From Vibrio sp. RE88 (GTDB lineage: Bacteria; Pseudomonadota; Gammaproteobacteria; Enterobacterales; Vibrionaceae), in the NCBI RefSeq assembly GCF_013113835.1, contig NZ_VTYQ01000006.1:186001-250000 (forward strand): a stretch of DNA of 64,000 bases, in the 5' to 3' direction. Positions 35,447 through 44,682 of the stretch are shown here, in pieces. Position 1 is the stretch's first letter. Every line of letters starts with the position of its first letter. A program made the translations under genes and the position numbers. The notes beneath the pieces were generated by a model. That model was given only the letters and a program-made list of their open reading frames with translations. It did not search any database and was not told the DNA's origin.

Positions 35447-36453
35447 CAATAGAACTTCCTCAAGTCCATATTCTTGTAGAGATGAGCGACTTCTTCTTCA
35501 TAGCCATTAAACATCAATGTAGGCTGTCTGCGGCTGCTAAATAAGTTACCTTCACCGATAAAACGTTCGCTCGCCTGACTCCATCGTGGATGATCGACCT
35601 GCGGGTTCACGTTGGCATAAAAACCATATTCATGGGGTGCAAGTCTATTCCAAGTGGTTGGTGGCTCTTGATCTGTCAAACGAATACGCACAATAGATTT
35701 GATACTCTTGAAGCCATATTTCCATGGCACAACTAAGCGCAAAGGCGCGCCATTTTGGGGAGCTAAGGTTTTGCCATACAAACCTACTGAGATAAGCGTT
35801 AACGGGTTCATCGCTTCATCCAGTCTCAGGCCTTCAACATAGGGGTAATCGATACTACCGCCCCAAGAGTTTTGTCCGGGGAACTGCTCAGGGTCGTAGA
35901 GTGTTTCAAAAGCAACGTATTTCGCTTCACTCTTCGGATTGGCCATTTTGATGATGTCAGACAGCGGAAAGCCAATCCAAGGTATGTTCATTGACCATGC
36001 TTCTACGCATCTCAGGCGATAGATACGTTCTTCAAGAGTGAACTTGTTGAAAATATCTTCATAATTCAACGTTATCGGATTACCGACTAACCCATCAACT
36101 TTGACGCTCCAAGGATCGGAAACAAAACCACCTGATTTTTCCGCAGGATCTGACTTCCCTGTTCCAAATTCATAAAAGTTATTGTACTTCAGTACTTTGT
36201 CTTCAGGTGTTAATGAAAGGTCAGCTTGATACTTATCCGGCTTTGAGGCAGATAAATCAATACGGCGATCTTGGACAGGCTCCTCTTTTGATGAGAACAG
36301 ATCCAAAACACCCGCCTGAGAGTTCGCCGCCAACGGCACACCGACAACAGCAATACCCAGTTTTTTTAAAATGTCTCTTCGCTCTTTATACACCGACTCT
36401 GGTGTTGCCTCGTTTTCAGATAACGCCCAGCGATGATTTTTCTTTATCCACAT
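35446..36453 (-). CDS. msrP: MsrP, molybdopterin methionine sulfoxide reductase catalytic subunit
   Basis: This 335-residue periplasmic Mo-enzyme (formerly YedY) reduces both stereoisomers of protein methionine sulfoxide. A twin-arginine signal is present ([10 protein letters not shown] near residues 24-33), followed by the sulfite-oxidase fold. The molybdenum-ligating cysteine is in [15 protein letters not shown], and [10 protein letters not shown] is typical of the family. The ATG at 36453 is chosen for its strong AGGGGAAG ribosome site and agreement with the family start; an upstream extension of 18 codons has no such signal. It is co-transcribed with msrQ. Confidence 0.94.
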   Translation of the reverse strand: MWIKKNHRWALSENEATPESVYKERRDILKKLGIAVVGVPLAANSQAGVLDLFSSKEEPVQDRRIDLSASKPDKYQADLSLTPEDKVLKYNNFYEFGTGKSDPAEKSGGFVSDPWSVKVDGLVGNPITLNYEDIFNKFTLEERIYRLRCVEAWSMNIPWIGFPLSDIIKMANPKSEAKYVAFETLYDPEQFPGQNSWGGSIDYPYVEGLRLDEAMNPLTLISVGLYGKTLAPQNGAPLRLVVPWKYGFKSIKSIVRIRLTDQEPPTTWNRLAPHEYGFYANVNPQVDHPRWSQASERFIGEGNLFSSRRQPTLMFNGYEEEVAHLYKNMDLRKFY

Positions 36454-36630
36454 AGTCTTCCCCTGATACGACTTACTCACTGAGCAAGAAACAAATCGAT
36501 TGTTCAATGATTTAACCAGACCGTACTAACGTCAGATCTCTTTCATCAAAAACGCAGATAATCTTGTTAAGGTGAAGTGTGGTACAAAGTCTGTTACTAT
36601 GCGCGCCCCTCTGAATACTGGGCGACAACG

Positions 36631-36828
36631 ATGAACCGTAAGAAGAAAATTAACCAGATCCTAAAAGCGAAGCAGAAAAAGCAAAACGCTAAGCTACATA
36701 AAAGCAACAAGCCTCGCTACATTTCAAAAGCGGAAAGAGCAAAGCTTGAAGCAGAAGAGCAAGAACAGCAAACCGCTGCACAAGCGGAAAATGAAGAAAG
36801 CGTAGACTCAGGTTCGTCTGAGCAATAA
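36631..36828 (+). CDS. DUF2986 family small basic/acidic protein
   Basis: This 65-residue protein has a very basic N-terminal half (MNRKKKINQILKAKQKKQNAKL) and a Glu/Gln-rich C-terminal tail, the pattern of the DUF2986 family found in Vibrio and Shewanella. No membrane segment or signal is present; the basic half may bind nucleic acid, which is a guess. The ATG at 36631 starts the conserved part; an 18-codon upstream extension is less likely. Its 3' end overlaps the convergent NYN gene by 21 bases. Confidence 0.75.
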   Translation: MNRKKKINQILKAKQKKQNAKLHKSNKPRYISKAERAKLEAEEQEQQTAAQAENEESVDSGSSEQ

Positions 36829-37290
36829 TTCCTCTTCAATCGGGATGAACTTATCGCACACGTCGATTAGTGACTGTGCGCTAAGGCCCGGCACACCAAA
36901 TACATCCACTTTGGTGCCAAACCTTTCTTGGACTCGTTTGACTAACACGTCAAAGTCGCCATCTCCAGATAACAGAATAACTCGGTCAACCTTGCTGGCA
37001 GCTTCGTACACATCCAAAGCAATACCCACATCCCAATCGCCTTTGGCACTGCCATCTTGTCGTTGAATAAATGGCTTCAGTTTAACGTTAAAGCCAATAC
37101 CGCGAAGGATATGATGAAACTGTCTTTGTTTCGGGTCATGTGAAGCAATCGCATACGCATGAGCCTCAGTGACATCTCGACCTTCCGTTGCAACGTACCA
37201 AAACTCATTGTAGTCAAAGTTTGCGCGGTACTTTTCTCGTGTTGTGTAGTAGATGTTCTGGACATCAACGAAAATGGCGACTTTTTCCAT
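36808..37290 (-). CDS. NYN domain protein (LabA/DUF88-like, PIN-fold nuclease)
   Basis: This 160-residue cytoplasmic protein of the NYN/DUF88 family, a PIN-like fold associated with RNA cleavage, has the acidic residues of the fold in FVDVQNIYYT (residues ~7-16) and ILLSGDGDFDVLVKRVQ (~110-126). The stretch DWDVGIALDVY adds a further acidic site. Length is usual for single-domain members. Target RNA unknown. It converges on the DUF2986 gene with overlapping ends, so the two transcripts are complementary there. Confidence 0.85.
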   Translation of the reverse strand: MEKVAIFVDVQNIYYTTREKYRANFDYNEFWYVATEGRDVTEAHAYAIASHDPKQRQFHHILRGIGFNVKLKPFIQRQDGSAKGDWDVGIALDVYEAASKVDRVILLSGDGDFDVLVKRVQERFGTKVDVFGVPGLSAQSLIDVCDKFIPIEEELLLRRT

Positions 37291-37387
37291 CAGGAATCCT
37301 GTTTAATCAATAACGCAGGCATAGTAACAGTTATTGAACTCAAGCTGTTGGTTTTCTATGGATTCTGATGCGATAGGCAAAGACTCT

Positions 37388-38146
37388 TTAATTAAACCAT
37401 TTAAGCGTATCGTGCAGCGAGGTCACGCTACCAACAACAATAAGCGCAGGGCTGTTCGCTTGCTCTGCCAGCTTGGGTAAGTCTTTTAGCGGCCCAGTGA
37501 ATACACGCTGTTCGCTGCGTGTTCCGTTTTCAATAATGGCGCAAGATATCTGCTCATCCAAACCGTTTTCGATAAGCTTGGTGGTAATTCGCTGACTCTG
37601 CTTTAGACCCATATAAAATACCAGTGTGTTGTTAGATTGGGCCAGTGACTGCCATTCAATTTCCCGACCATCTTTCTGCACATGACCAGTAATAAACTGA
37701 ACACTCTGAGCGTGGTCACGGTGTGTCAATGGAATTCCAGCGTAGGCAGTTGCGCCAGCTGCCGCTGTTATGCCCGGTACCACTTCAAAGTGAATGCTAT
37801 GGACAGCCAACTCTTCCAGCTCTTCACCACCACGGCCAAAAATAAATGAGTCACCGCCCTTGAGCCGAACAACACGTTTTCCTGCCAGTGCTTTTTCCAC
37901 CAAAATCTGGTTGATTTGCTCCTGAGGCACGCAATGAAAATCGAGTTTCTTGCCGACATAAATCATCTCAGCTTGAGGATTGGCTAGCGCCAATATCTCT
38001 TTAGAGACAAGGCGATCATAAACGATCACTTCTGCTTGCTGTATCACTCGATAGCCTTTCACGGTTAGTAAATCTGGGTCACCGGGGCCAGCGCCAACAA
38101 GAGAAACAAAACCACGTTTTGGAGAAGAGTTAGGATGAGCACTCAT
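37388..38146 (-). CDS. cobA: Uroporphyrinogen-III C-methyltransferase
   Basis: This 252-residue SAM-dependent enzyme methylates uroporphyrinogen III twice to precorrin-2, the first step of siroheme (and corrinoid) synthesis. Family features are [16 protein letters not shown] at the N-terminus, [39 protein letters not shown] and the C-terminal [13 protein letters not shown]. It stands behind nirBDC, and the nitrite reductase NirB needs siroheme, which explains the linkage. It lacks the CysG dehydrogenase/ferrochelatase half, so the final steps must be encoded elsewhere. Confidence 0.94.
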   Translation of the reverse strand: MSAHPNSSPKRGFVSLVGAGPGDPDLLTVKGYRVIQQAEVIVYDRLVSKEILALANPQAEMIYVGKKLDFHCVPQEQINQILVEKALAGKRVVRLKGGDSFIFGRGGEELEELAVHSIHFEVVPGITAAAGATAYAGIPLTHRDHAQSVQFITGHVQKDGREIEWQSLAQSNNTLVFYMGLKQSQRITTKLIENGLDEQISCAIIENGTRSEQRVFTGPLKDLPKLAEQANSPALIVVGSVTSLHDTLKWFN

Positions 38147-38259
38147 AGCCGTACCTGCTGATTCAAATTTGGATATAAAAAGTAGCGCTCAATCAAAGTA
38201 CTCATCGAATCACGACTTTTTATCGCCAAACCTTTAACCGTATAAAAGGACTCTGCGAA

Positions 38260-38283
38260 GGCCCCATGCTGCACCATGGGGCC
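38260..38283. terminator. Perfect hairpin between nirC and cobA
   Basis: GGCCCCATG / CATGGGGCC with a 6-base loop lies 9 bases after the nirC stop on the transcribed strand. There is no U-run, so it may be a weak terminator or an RNA-end stabiliser inside the operon. Confidence 0.5.
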
Positions 38284-38291
38284 ACATCAAT

Positions 38292-39140
38292 TTATTTCGC
38301 CATTGCAGGCTTAGCTTTAACTTCCTGCTCAGAATCAATTGATGGAGCAGTTTTCGCGTGAGTCAGGTAAAGAGGAATACAAGTGAACAACAGGCCACCA
38401 ACGATGTTACCCAGAATCGTTGGAATAAGGTTGAAGTTCAGCCAAGTTGCAATACCGAAATCTGCACCAAGAATCATACCCAGTGGGAACAAGAACATGT
38501 TCACAACCGTATGCTCAAACACCAAGGCAAAGAAGATGAAAATCGGTAGCCACATTGCGGCGATCTTGCCAGCTACACTTCGGGCAGTCATGTTACCAAT
38601 CACACCAAGGCAGACCATCAGGTTACAGAAAATGCCACGTACAAAGCAGGTAATCCATCCGTCCATTCCCATGTTTTCAAAACCAACGGTGCGCGCTGTT
38701 GATACCGCGATAAATTTCTTAACCACAGCGTTAGGGTCTAATGAGAAATTGCCCGTCAAAGAAATGGCAACCAGGTAAGCAACAATCAGTGAGCCAATCA
38801 AGTTACCAAGGCCAACCAATCCCCAGCAACGGAAAATCCGGTTCCAGGTGATCCCTGGTCGGTTATCAAACTTGGCGAGAGGTGCGAGGCCAAATACACC
38901 AGTGACCAGATCGTAGCCCATCAGACTTAGGATACAAAAGCCGACTGGAAACACTAAAGCACCCACGATACCGATGCCTGTCTGTACGATAGTCGTAATG
39001 GCGACCACAACCGCCAAAGATAAGATGATACCTGCCATCGTGCCGCGCAAAATCAAGTCACGCGTACTTGTTTTGGTTTTCGCTTCGCCGACATCGATCA
39101 TGGTTTGTACGAATTCGGCAGGTTTTAATGCAGAAGACAT
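38292..39140 (-). CDS. nirC: Formate/nitrite transporter family protein, NirC type
   Basis: This 282-residue inner-membrane FNT-family channel most likely moves nitrite into the cell for NirBD. About six membrane segments are present, with the family segments FCILSLMGYDLVTG-like and NLIGSLIVAYLVA and the repeat-type TARTVGFENMGMDGWITCFVRGIFCNLMVCLG. ATG at 39140 has AAGGA eight bases upstream and matches the usual FNT N-terminus (LKPAEFVQTMIDVGEAKT). It lies after nirD, from which it is separated by a 16-bp perfect inverted repeat. Confidence 0.9.
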   Translation of the reverse strand: MSSALKPAEFVQTMIDVGEAKTKTSTRDLILRGTMAGIILSLAVVVAITTIVQTGIGIVGALVFPVGFCILSLMGYDLVTGVFGLAPLAKFDNRPGITWNRIFRCWGLVGLGNLIGSLIVAYLVAISLTGNFSLDPNAVVKKFIAVSTARTVGFENMGMDGWITCFVRGIFCNLMVCLGVIGNMTARSVAGKIAAMWLPIFIFFALVFEHTVVNMFLFPLGMILGADFGIATWLNFNLIPTILGNIVGGLLFTCIPLYLTHAKTAPSIDSEQEVKAKPAMAK

Positions 39141-39191
39141 AGCTACGTCCTTATTAAAAATTTGAAAGTTAAAAGTTGAAATTGAATAGTG

Positions 39192-39238
39192 AAAGGCTTG
39201 TTGCTTCACCTGCTCCCCAATGGAAGCAACAAGCCTTT
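39192..39238. repeat. 16-bp perfect inverted repeat between nirD and nirC
   Basis: AAAGGCTTGTTGCTTC (39192-39207) and its exact reverse complement (39223-39238) flank a 15-base loop. It begins 28 bases after the nirD stop in transcript order and lies 52 bases before the nirC start. It could be a partial terminator that lowers expression of nirC-cobA, an mRNA-stabilising end, or a processing site. Confidence 0.75.
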
Positions 39239-39266
39239 AAGCTATTAAATCTCTTCTAGCACCCAG

Positions 39267-39590
39267 TTAAGCCGAAACTTCAACCTGACCTTTAACAACA
39301 CGTGTTTTGTAAGCTTTAACACTGAATTGTTCGTCTTCCATACAGACTCCCGTTGATAGGTTAAAGCGCTGCTTTTTCAGAGGACTAGCGACCCACAACT
39401 CCTGCTTATGTTCGACGATCAACCCACGGGAAAGGACATTCGACTGGTAGAACGGATCAGTGTTGCTGATTGCCATCACTTCTTCAGCATGAGAAGGACG
39501 GAAAATGGCGACCTGCTCCCCAGAAACCAACGCACACACGCCAGTGCCCGGGGTGATGTCTTCAATACTGCATACTTTTGTAAATGCCAT
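39267..39590 (-). CDS. nirD: Nitrite reductase (NADH) small subunit
   Basis: This 107-residue small subunit of cytoplasmic NADH-dependent nitrite reductase is a Rieske-like fold that lacks the Rieske [2Fe-2S] ligand cysteines, as in E. coli NirD. Typical segments are DITPGTGVCALVSGEQVAIF and the ending VKAYKTRVVKGQVEV. It is 12 bases downstream of nirB, with a good AGGGAG ribosome site. Confidence 0.95.
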   Translation of the reverse strand: MAFTKVCSIEDITPGTGVCALVSGEQVAIFRPSHAEEVMAISNTDPFYQSNVLSRGLIVEHKQELWVASPLKKQRFNLSTGVCMEDEQFSVKAYKTRVVKGQVEVSA

Positions 39591-39602
39591 GATGTTGTCT
39601 CC

Positions 39603-42158
39603 CTAAACTAACTCGACGTGAAGGATGTCACCCTTCTCTTCTGGATGTTTTTCTGTGTATGTCGCCGGACGATGCTGTTCACGCTCTTGGACAAAGACAA
39701 CATTGTCATCACGTTCATCTGAGTTTATGAAATGTGCGAAGCGCTTTAGCTGGGCTTCGTCGTTGATGGTATCTGTCCATTCACAACGGAACTCTTCTAC
39801 TAGCTTGGCAACATCGGCTTCCAGTTGTGCATTGATACCGAGTTTATCGTTGACGATGACTTCTCTCAGGTAATCAACACCACCTTCGAGATTTTCCATC
39901 CACACTGAAGTTCGCTGCAGTGGAGCGGCCGTACGAATGTAGAACATCATGAAGCGGTCTATGTATTTGATGAGGGTGTCTTTATCGAGGTCACTCGCTA
40001 GAAGGTCAGCATGTCTTGGCTTCATTCCGCCATTACCACACACGTACATATTCCAGCCTGCGTCTGTCGCGATGATACCTAAGTCTTTGCCTTGTGCTTC
40101 TGCACATTCACGTGTACAACCCGATACACCAAACTTCATTTTGTGTGGGGTACGGATGCCTTTGTAGCGGTTTTCGATCATCACGCCAAGGCCAACAGAA
40201 TCTTGAACGCCATAACGACACCAAGTTGAGCCTACACACGTTTTTGCCATGCGAAGCGCTTTGGCATAGGCCTGCCCTGTTTCATAGCCTGCAGCGATCA
40301 GCTTCTTCCAAATCGCAGGTAGGTCGTCCTTCTGAGCGCCAAACAGACCAATACGCTGAGCACCGGTAACTTTGGTGTAAAGGTTGTACTCGGCAGCAAC
40401 TTCAGCCAATACCTTAAGCGCCAGAGGCGTCACTTCGCCACCAGCCATACGAGGAATCACAGAGTAGGTTCCGTCTTTTTGCATGTTGCCAAGGAAGTTA
40501 TCGTTAGTATCGTGAAGTTTTACCAATTCAGGCTTTAGAATGTGCTCACCCCAGCACGACGCGAGGATTGAGCCCGCTAGTGGCTTGCACACTTCACAGC
40601 CATATCCCTTGCCGTATTTTTCTAGCAATTCATCAAATGTTTTGATTTCTTCAATACGGATAAGGTGGAACAACTCCTGGCGAGAATAAGCAAAATGCTC
40701 ACACACATCATTTTTTACTTCGACACCCACTTTGGCTAATTCAGCGTTTAGCACGGATGTCACCAATGGAATACAACCACCACAACCCGTCCCTGCACCA
40801 GTTACCGCTTTGATATCACCGATGGTGTGATGACCTTGGGCCACGGCTTCAGCAATCTTGCCTTTTGTGACATCAAAGCAAGAACAAATAACCGCTGATT
40901 CAGGAAGTGCATCAGCCCCTAGCGTTGGCTTTTCTGCCCCAGCATGAGCCGGAAGAATTAGCGTGTCTGGATGTTCTGGAAGCTCGATTTCATTGAGCTT
41001 AAGTTGCAGTAAATCGCCGTAATCTGACGTGTCACCCACCATAACCGCGCCAAGCAACTTCTTGCCGTCTTCAGAAACGATGATTCGCTTGTACACTTCC
41101 TGCTCTTCGTTTTGGTAAACGTAGCTCTTACACCCCTGTGTACGCCCATTTGCATCACCGATTGAACCCACTTTGACACCAAGTAGTTTAAGTTTCGCAG
41201 ACATGTCCGCGCCTTCAAACTTGCTATCGTTACCTAATAGATGGTCAACAGCGACTGTCGCCATCTTGTAACCCGGTGCCACAAGACCATAAAACGTGCG
41301 ATTCCAAGATGCACATTCACCGATAGCATAGACATTTTCATCGGTGGTCTGGCAAGAATCATTAATCTCCACACCACCGCGTGGTGCGATACCTAATCCC
41401 ATTTGGCGAGCAAGTTTGTCTTGTGGTCGGATGCCGGCAGAAAACACGATAAAGTCCGTCTCCAATTCGCTGCCGTCAGCGAATCGCATTACGTTTCTTG
41501 CTGTTTTGCCTTCTGATACAATCTCTAGGGTGTTCTTGCTAACGTGCACCGTTACGCCCATACGTTCAATTTTCTGACGTAACTGATCACCGCCAGCCTG
41601 ATCTAACTGCTCAGCCATCAACTTAGGGGCAAACTCCACCACATGAGTTTGCACACCTAGCGCTTTCAGTGCACCTGCTGCTTCAAGGCCAAGCAAGCCA
41701 CCACCGATAACAACGCCAACTTTGCTGTTCTTAGCACACGCTTCGATCGCCTTGAGATCCTCAATGGTACGGTAAACAAAACAGTCTTTGCTCTCGTGAC
41801 CTTTAATTGGTGGAACGAAAGGAAAAGACCCGGTGGCCATAACAAGTTTGTCGTACTGAATTTCACGTCCAGTGCTTGAATAAACGATCTGCTTTTCACG
41901 ATTGATATTGATAGCACGTTCGCCCATCAAGATATTGATATTGTGCTTTTCGTAAAAGCCTTCCTTTACAAGAGAGAGCTCATCAGCAGTATGGTGGGAA
42001 AAGTAAGAAGAGAGATGGACACGGTCATAAGCGACACGAGGTTCTTCACAGAAGACAGATATTTCATATTGAGAAACATCCGTCTTCTCAACGAGGTCTT
42101 CTATGTAACGGTGCCCGACCATGCCGTTACCTATAATGACCAGCTTCAACTTGCTCAT
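39603..42158 (-). CDS. nirB: Nitrite reductase (NADH) large subunit
   Basis: This 851-residue cytoplasmic siroheme enzyme reduces nitrite to ammonium with NADH. Domains in order: FAD/NAD-binding oxidoreductase (residues ~1-400, IGNGMVGHRYIEDL at the start and VVIGGGLLGLEAAGALK for NAD); BFD-like [2Fe-2S] segments with CSCFDVTKGKIAEAV and GCGGC (~420-475); then the nitrite/sulfite reductase part with siroheme-[4Fe-4S] cysteines in TCVGSTWCRYG and GVSGCTRECAEAQG (~635-690). Start ATG with AGGAAG. First gene of nirBDC-cobA, with an FNR-type site centred about 72 bases upstream of the start codon. Confidence 0.97.
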   Translation of the reverse strand: MSKLKLVIIGNGMVGHRYIEDLVEKTDVSQYEISVFCEEPRVAYDRVHLSSYFSHHTADELSLVKEGFYEKHNINILMGERAININREKQIVYSSTGREIQYDKLVMATGSFPFVPPIKGHESKDCFVYRTIEDLKAIEACAKNSKVGVVIGGGLLGLEAAGALKALGVQTHVVEFAPKLMAEQLDQAGGDQLRQKIERMGVTVHVSKNTLEIVSEGKTARNVMRFADGSELETDFIVFSAGIRPQDKLARQMGLGIAPRGGVEINDSCQTTDENVYAIGECASWNRTFYGLVAPGYKMATVAVDHLLGNDSKFEGADMSAKLKLLGVKVGSIGDANGRTQGCKSYVYQNEEQEVYKRIIVSEDGKKLLGAVMVGDTSDYGDLLQLKLNEIELPEHPDTLILPAHAGAEKPTLGADALPESAVICSCFDVTKGKIAEAVAQGHHTIGDIKAVTGAGTGCGGCIPLVTSVLNAELAKVGVEVKNDVCEHFAYSRQELFHLIRIEEIKTFDELLEKYGKGYGCEVCKPLAGSILASCWGEHILKPELVKLHDTNDNFLGNMQKDGTYSVIPRMAGGEVTPLALKVLAEVAAEYNLYTKVTGAQRIGLFGAQKDDLPAIWKKLIAAGYETGQAYAKALRMAKTCVGSTWCRYGVQDSVGLGVMIENRYKGIRTPHKMKFGVSGCTRECAEAQGKDLGIIATDAGWNMYVCGNGGMKPRHADLLASDLDKDTLIKYIDRFMMFYIRTAAPLQRTSVWMENLEGGVDYLREVIVNDKLGINAQLEADVAKLVEEFRCEWTDTINDEAQLKRFAHFINSDERDDNVVFVQEREQHRPATYTEKHPEEKGDILHVELV

Positions 42159-42223
42159 AGTACTTCCTAAGGGTTAGGTTCTTATCACTATGTGCATTGT
42201 TAAATGTGAAAGGAAATTAATAC

Positions 42224-42237
42224 ATGATGTAAATCAA
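42224..42237 (-). promoter_or_regulatory. FNR-type site in the nirB promoter
   Basis: On the minus strand TTGATTTACATCAT fits TTGAT-N4-ATCAA at nine of ten positions. A -10-like TAACAAT lies at the right distance for a site centred about 41 bases before the start of transcription, the position of FNR in the E. coli nir promoter. Expression without oxygen is expected. Confidence 0.82.
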
Positions 42238-42251
42238 TTACGAAATTGAAC

Positions 42252-42266
42252 TACCCCAAAGGGGTA
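42252..42266. promoter_or_regulatory. Palindrome, possible NarP/NarL site, in the nirB promoter
   Basis: TACCCCAAAGGGGTA is a perfect palindrome apart from its central base. Its halves resemble the TACYYMT heptamer of NarL/NarP sites, but with one base less between halves than the usual 7-2-7. Its centre is 28.5 bases upstream of the FNR site centre, nearly the 28-base separation found in E. coli nir. Confidence 0.5.
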
Positions 42267-42690
42267 GGAACAAGATTTAAACAGATAATTTACGTATGTA
42301 AATTACAATAATGAATTTTAGATCCCTTATAAAATGAAATAATGTGTATTTTCTGTAAACACATCTTCACAGAAACTCAGAACGACAATGCTCGGCTTAA
42401 CAAACTGAATACAATTGCAATCGAGCACATATGAATAATTGGAATTAACCTCTCAACAAAAAGAAACAATATGTAACAAGGTTATTTTTGCAGCAATTAT
42501 TTGCGAGCAGTCAAAGTTCGCTGAGCAGTTTGTGAATAGTTAACTCAAATTGATTTAGGTCATTTATAGAACTTTTGCCCTAGGGATAGCATGGCGCGGT
42601 AAATCAAGGAAAAACCAGAAGTAATTTAGCAAATGGTGATAGACCGCTAGCTGAAATACGCCGTCATACTATTTGAGATAACCAATAAAA
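42267..42690. other. Intergenic region between nirB and the chemoreceptor gene
   Basis: This is AT-rich spacer DNA. TTGATTTAGGTCAT near 42550 is only a weak FNR-like match upstream of the chemoreceptor gene. No small ORF with a credible ribosome site and no strong hairpin is seen. Confidence 0.45.
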
Positions 42691-44235
42691 ATGAACAACC
42701 AACAGCTCAACAAAGACTATTGCGCCAATGCCAATCTGATATCAACCACGGATCGATCCAGCCTAATAACTCATGCCAATGAAGACTTCTGCGATATTGC
42801 AGGCTATTCAACTGACGAATTAGTGGGCAACCCCCACAATATGGTTCGTCATGATGACATGCCCAAGCAAGCATTCGAACAGATGTGGGCCTACCTTCAA
42901 CAAGGTAAAAGTTGGATGGGTCTAGTAAAAAATCAATGTAAAGATGAAGCTCACTATTGGGTATCTGCCTTTGTAACTCCGATTAAAAACCCTGAAGGTG
43001 ACATCGTTGAATATCAGTCGGTTCGTTCTAAACCCGATTCAGAACAGGTTGAAAGAGCTGAAGCGCTTTATCGTCGGCTACAACAAAATAAATCGGCAAC
43101 AAAACCCAGGCTGCCACTGCACAAGCTCACATTGGGCTCTTCTGCGTTACTGGCATTATTGTCGCTTTTAATGCTGGGTACGACCCCGAGTGTTCTCAGC
43201 GCTGCAATTACCTTAGTTGCCGCAATGATGACATTTGGCCTCGCGTACCAGTACCGACGCAGTAAAAGCATGGCAGCTCTCGCCCAGCAAGCCTATAGCA
43301 ACCCATTGATGGAAAAGCCCTACACCAACCACTTTGATGACTACTCTCAAGTCGAATTAGCGCTAAAAATGAAGCAAGCCGAACTGCGAGCAGTGACCGC
43401 TAGGGCAACGGAAACGTCCGGAGAAATCCTGATTTCAGCAGAAGATGAATTTGGCACGATTCAATCAATCGGACAAAGCCTAGATCAGCAATGTCATGAA
43501 ACTGAACAAGTTGCAGCAGCCGTTGAACAACTCACCCACTCCATCAATGAAGTCGCAAGCGGCGCATCTGCGGCATCAATGCTCGCTGAAGAAGCCGATC
43601 AAGAGTCTGAAAAAGGGCTAAGCAGCATACGTTCCACCATTGCGGAAGTCACATCCCTTGAAGCTGAACTGGCACAAGCACAGACGATCATCAATCAGTT
43701 GTCCCAAGATAGCCAAAAGATAGACAGCATCTTAGAGGTAATCACAACCATCTCAGAGCAGACCAATCTTCTCGCCCTGAATGCCGCAATCGAAGCGGCG
43801 CGAGCCGGAGAAGCTGGCCGCGGTTTTGCTGTAGTCGCGGACGAAGTGCGAAATCTGGCATCGAAAACTGGCTCCTCCGCGAGTGAAATTCATACCATGA
43901 TTCGCCAATTGCAAGAGACCGCTGAAAATGCGGTAGGTGCAATGGAAAAAGGCATTACTCTTTCAAGTCGATGCAAACATCGCGCGGATGAAACGGGGGA
44001 AGTTCTCAGTACCATTTCAGACAAATTGAACCAAGTCACCGACAGCAGCATCCAAATCGCCACAGCTGTCGAGCAACAGGCTAGCGTGACTCAAGAGATC
44101 AACCGCAACATCATCAATATTAAACAATTAGCGGAAGACACTTCTCAAACATCACAATCTTCAATCGAACGAACCAGTCACTTGGTCGACAACCTCGAAG
44201 GACTTGAACGATTAATGAAGCAATTCCAGAAATAA
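42691..44235 (+). CDS. Methyl-accepting chemotaxis protein with PAS domain, Aer-like
   Basis: This 514-residue receptor has an N-terminal cytoplasmic PAS domain (residues ~20-120, [21 protein letters not shown] and [16 protein letters not shown], as in Aer), two closely spaced membrane segments (~150-190) with almost no periplasmic loop, and a long coiled-coil signalling domain with the highly conserved hairpin tip [35 protein letters not shown] around residues 355-385 (broken here only for description). The layout points to energy or redox taxis through a PAS-bound flavin rather than sensing of external ligands. It is divergent from nirB. Confidence 0.9.
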   Translation: MNNQQLNKDYCANANLISTTDRSSLITHANEDFCDIAGYSTDELVGNPHNMVRHDDMPKQAFEQMWAYLQQGKSWMGLVKNQCKDEAHYWVSAFVTPIKNPEGDIVEYQSVRSKPDSEQVERAEALYRRLQQNKSATKPRLPLHKLTLGSSALLALLSLLMLGTTPSVLSAAITLVAAMMTFGLAYQYRRSKSMAALAQQAYSNPLMEKPYTNHFDDYSQVELALKMKQAELRAVTARATETSGEILISAEDEFGTIQSIGQSLDQQCHETEQVAAAVEQLTHSINEVASGASAASMLAEEADQESEKGLSSIRSTIAEVTSLEAELAQAQTIINQLSQDSQKIDSILEVITTISEQTNLLALNAAIEAARAGEAGRGFAVVADEVRNLASKTGSSASEIHTMIRQLQETAENAVGAMEKGITLSSRCKHRADETGEVLSTISDKLNQVTDSSIQIATAVEQQASVTQEINRNIINIKQLAEDTSQTSQSSIERTSHLVDNLEGLERLMKQFQK

Positions 44236-44240
44236 GTTAG

Positions 44241-44261
44241 GAGCCTTCGGGCTCTTTTATT
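44241..44261 (+). terminator. Intrinsic terminator after the chemoreceptor gene
   Basis: GAGCC-TTCG-GGCTC with a stable TTCG tetraloop is followed by TTTTATT. Confidence 0.92.
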
Positions 44262-44682
44262 CATATCGACCCGCTCTGATAACTACAAAAAGATCACTAA
44301 AAACAGGTCAAATCAGCCCAACATTCTTATCAATGATACAAACTTCAGCTTAATCGAACCTCATAAGTAGCATTTATCTACTTTTTGTCGCATTTTTGTG
44401 ACTTAACTTAAGAAACTGAACTCATCATTAAAGGTGATGTTAGTTCCACTATTTGATAATTTTCTGATTAAGTATAGACTGGTAAAAAGATGATATAAAT
44501 TGACTATTTTGTATACATTACATTAACTTGTGCACATAACCCCCGTATAGTTTTAATACGCTGTATCATTTATAGTCTTTAAAGTGTGATCTTTGTTCAG
44601 TCTTATGCTTGATTCCCTATACGAAAAGCATACTATTGTCTGATATTCATACTTAAGCATATTCCTACAAAGGCTACTCAAG
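44262..44682. other. Intergenic region upstream of the diguanylate cyclase gene
   Basis: There is no coding sequence or strong hairpin. The region is AT-rich and should carry the cyclase promoter; I cannot assign a particular -35/-10 pair. Confidence 0.4.

Noticed and set aside
36577..36630. 18-codon upstream extension of the DUF2986 gene
   Set aside because: The conserved basic start MNRKKKINQ begins at 36631; the extension looks unrelated (Tyr/Cys-rich) and is not typical of the family.
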